Of a stretch of DNA of 23,894 bases, positions 22,420 through 23,894 are shown piece after piece. Every line of letters begins with the position of its first letter. Position 1 is the stretch's first letter. The notes beneath the pieces are model-generated. The model ran no database searches. It was given only the letters and a program-made list of their open reading frames with translations, and was not told where the DNA came from. Location: positions 1 to 23,894 of the forward strand of contig JAVBYB010000068.1 in NCBI GenBank assembly GCA_030824255.1. The letters are read 5' to 3'. Source of the stretch: a bacterium. Its GTDB lineage: Bacteria > Pseudomonadota > Alphaproteobacteria > Caulobacterales > Hyphomonadaceae. The translations under genes were made by a program, and so were the position numbers.

Positions 22420-22629
22420 ATGACAGGACCGTTCAAGAAAGGCGATCGTGTCCGGATCAAGGGTGCGCGAAATCCCGTAACCTTCGTCATCGTGGAATGT
22501 CCCGTGACCGGCGCGCAACCGCTTGTCCCATCCACGCAAGTTGTCAGGATGGCGGATGCCGCAAAACCTGAGCGCGACTTCTATCGGTATGGCGACCATC
22601 GACTTGAGCTTGCGCCGGAGCAGTCGTGA
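22420..22629 (+). CDS. Small hypothetical protein with KOW/SH3-like N-terminus
   Basis: The 69-residue product begins MTGPFKKGDRVRIKGARNP, like the start of a small beta-barrel (KOW or DUF2158-type) domain, and continues with FVIVECPVTGAQPLVPSTQV and a short tail. ATG 22420 is preferred over the upstream TTG 22390 because an AGGA lies 9-12 bases before it, although the site is weak. Its family and function are not known. It is the first plus-strand gene after the minus-strand transfer cluster, and may mark the beginning of a different region. Confidence 0.5.
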   Translation: MTGPFKKGDRVRIKGARNPVTFVIVECPVTGAQPLVPSTQVVRMADAAKPERDFYRYGDHRLELAPEQS

Positions 22630-22884
22630 TGTCTCCGGTTCCCCGGGGGATGCGGCTGTCGCCTCGGAGCTATTGGCTACAATACCGCTAGCTATTCAGT
22701 ATTCTGATCGAGCGTTTGAAATCGCAGCCTTCGATCCGACCATCGCCGCTGCCGGAGCGAATTGGACTATTGGGTCGACACAGAATCCCGACCGGGCCTC
22801 TCAAGCTGCCAAGTGTGTTTCTTGGTCCCGACACCTTCAACAACCTTGACCGCCGCTGCATCCTATTGTCAGCGTTCGGGGGGG

Positions 22885-22905
22885 AAAGTCGCAGCCGCGA
22901 CTTTT
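22885..22905 (+). repeat. 8-bp hairpin with T-run just before the phosphoesterase gene
   Basis: AAAGTCGC (22885-22892) and GCGACTTT (22897-22904) are perfect reverse complements around AGCC; one further T follows the right arm. The hairpin ends 11 bases before the ATG of the phosphoesterase. It might terminate upstream transcription or act in the leader of the next gene. The rest of 22630-22884 shows no gene. Confidence 0.5.
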
Positions 22906-22915
22906 GGGGTTGGCG

Positions 22916-23894
22916 ATGCTCACGAGACTGCGATTCATCCAGATTGGCGATGTGCACCTGCCCAGCGCCAGCACGGCTATGGGGGTGGTCGACTCCAAGG
23001 ACCCTCGCTTCCCAACATCGCTCCAGCAAATCATTGCCCGGCAGCCTTTGAAGCAAGTTTTCCGTTGCGTGCATGACCTCATTGCGAAGGGTAGCGCCGA
23101 CTGCGTGCTGTTTATGGGCGACCTCACGGACTACGGTAAGCTGCCGGGATACCAAGCCTGCACTGACTATCTGGCAGAGGCACTTCAGCTTGGCATTGGG
23201 CGAGTGCACGCCCACATTCCCGTGGGGATAGTGCCCGGAAATCATGACATTGACCGGGCGCTGGCGCGCCAACCGGGGTCAACCGCGAAGTTTGCGCCGC
23301 TTAATGCCGCTCTCGCATCATCCGGCCTTCCGAAATTGCCCGTCACTTCGACAATCAAGATGGAGATTTCCGCGAATGGCGCATCGGCGGACGTGCATCT
23401 TCTAAATAGCTGCTGGGGTTGCGGTGAAGAGGAACACATACCAGAGATCTTTCGACCAAATTTGCTCAAAGCGATCGACGACACCTTCGCAGGAGCCGAA
23501 GCGGCAGACGCTAAGAAGCTCTACTATGATCGCCAACTGGATACGCCCGCATTTGCTGAGGACACGATATCCACAGTCGTGAACGACCTTTCGAAAATGG
23601 GCTCGCGCGTAGCTGTGCTTGTCGCGCACCACAATCTTCTGCCGCAACGTATGACTCGCCTCGCTCCTTACACTGAGCTGGTAAATTCGGGCGCATTGCG
23701 ATCGTCGTTGCTTGAGATCAAAGGCGCGACGATTTATCTCCACGGCCACATTCACGACGAGCCAATCGAAGTAATCAGTCAACCAGGCGGTGGTCGTGTC
23801 GTTGTCGTCAGTGCGCCCGAAGCGCTCAGCGGCTTCAACTATCTGGAGATTCTTTACACCAAGAGCCAGACACCGCTCTGCGCTCGTGTCACGC
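22916..23894 (+). CDS. Calcineurin-like metallophosphoesterase (partial, runs off window)
   Basis: From ATG 22916 an open frame runs to the end of the window without a stop (326 codons). It has the metallophosphoesterase motifs in order: GDVH in FIQIGDVHLP (about 10-13), GDLTD (about 68-72), GNHD in VPGNHDIDRA (about 109-112), HH in LVAHHNLLP (about 238-239), and GHIHDE (about 279-284). All metal-binding positions are present, so it should be an active dimetal phosphohydrolase. Substrate cannot be read from the sequence; nucleic-acid, cyclic-nucleotide and phosphoprotein relatives all exist. An insert around 130-200 (MEISANGASADVHLLNSCWG) is less typical. The hairpin at 22885-22904 sits in its leader. 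Neighbours beyond the window would decide whether it belongs to a defence locus. Confidence 0.85.
   Translation, partial: MLTRLRFIQIGDVHLPSASTAMGVVDSKDPRFPTSLQQIIARQPLKQVFRCVHDLIAKGSADCVLFMGDLTDYGKLPGYQACTDYLAEALQLGIGRVHAHIPVGIVPGNHDIDRALARQPGSTAKFAPLNAALASSGLPKLPVTSTIKMEISANGASADVHLLNSCWGCGEEEHIPEIFRPNLLKAIDDTFAGAEAADAKKLYYDRQLDTPAFAEDTISTVVNDLSKMGSRVAVLVAHHNLLPQRMTRLAPYTELVNSGALRSSLLEIKGATIYLHGHIHDEPIEVISQPGGGRVVVVSAPEALSGFNYLEILYTKSQTPLCARVT

Noticed and set aside
1..23894. CRISPR array or insertion sequence
   Set aside because: No regularly spaced repeats, no transposase, and no terminal inverted repeats of IS type were seen on either strand.

Overview
The window is a GC-rich stretch that reads as mobile, conjugation-related DNA from a proteobacterium, most likely an alphaproteobacterium. 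That placement is inferred from the P-type trb set, the DUF3363-type relaxase, the ArdC/DUF6876/SSB-like accessory set and a truncated tRNA-Thr; no taxonomic marker gene is present.

Left part (1-4200, + strand): the end of a P-type type IV secretion operon, trbL-trbF-trbG-trbI, tightly packed and overlapping. Cargo part (4201-13827): three modules lie between trbI and an integrase. They are (a) an AbiE-type toxin-antitoxin pair on the minus strand (4413-5959); (b) a three-gene operon (6290-10916) of a sigma-like protein, an HTH protein with an XRE-like core, and a 1114-residue fusion of an ImmA/IrrE zinc peptidase, a UvrD-type helicase and a C-terminal AddB-like Fe-S nuclease fold; (c) a complete four-gene ubiquitin-like conjugation operon (10999-13827): double ubiquitin-like protein, E2, JAMM deubiquitinase and E1. 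The last matches the Bil (bacterial ISG15-like) antiphage system, known to conjugate its ubiquitin-like protein to phage structural protein. A tyrosine integrase (13930-15219, minus strand) and a 3' tRNA-Thr remnant ending at 15542 close this element, so modules a-c look like defence cargo of an integrative conjugative element whose body extends to the left.

Right part (15543-23894): a second set of mobile-element genes. It holds an AlpA/excisionase-like HTH protein, a Tat-signal hypothetical protein divergent from a small XRE regulator with palindromic operators between them, a MOB relaxase with a candidate P-type oriT just upstream, a 51-residue small ORF, ArdC, a DUF6876 protein and an SSB-like protein, all on the minus strand except the XRE gene. 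Then come a small unknown plus-strand gene and the first 326 codons of a calcineurin-like phosphoesterase that runs off the window. Because the tRNA remnant separates the trb/integrase side from the relaxase side, two elements may be arranged in tandem at the same tRNA.

The most interesting part is 6290-13827. A peptidase-helicase-nuclease fusion with its own HTH and sigma-like genes sits 82 bp upstream of a complete Bil operon. The ImmA/XRE pairing suggests damage- or phage-triggered derepression; the nuclease fold appears to have lost its catalytic Asp and Lys, although it keeps all four Fe-S cysteines.
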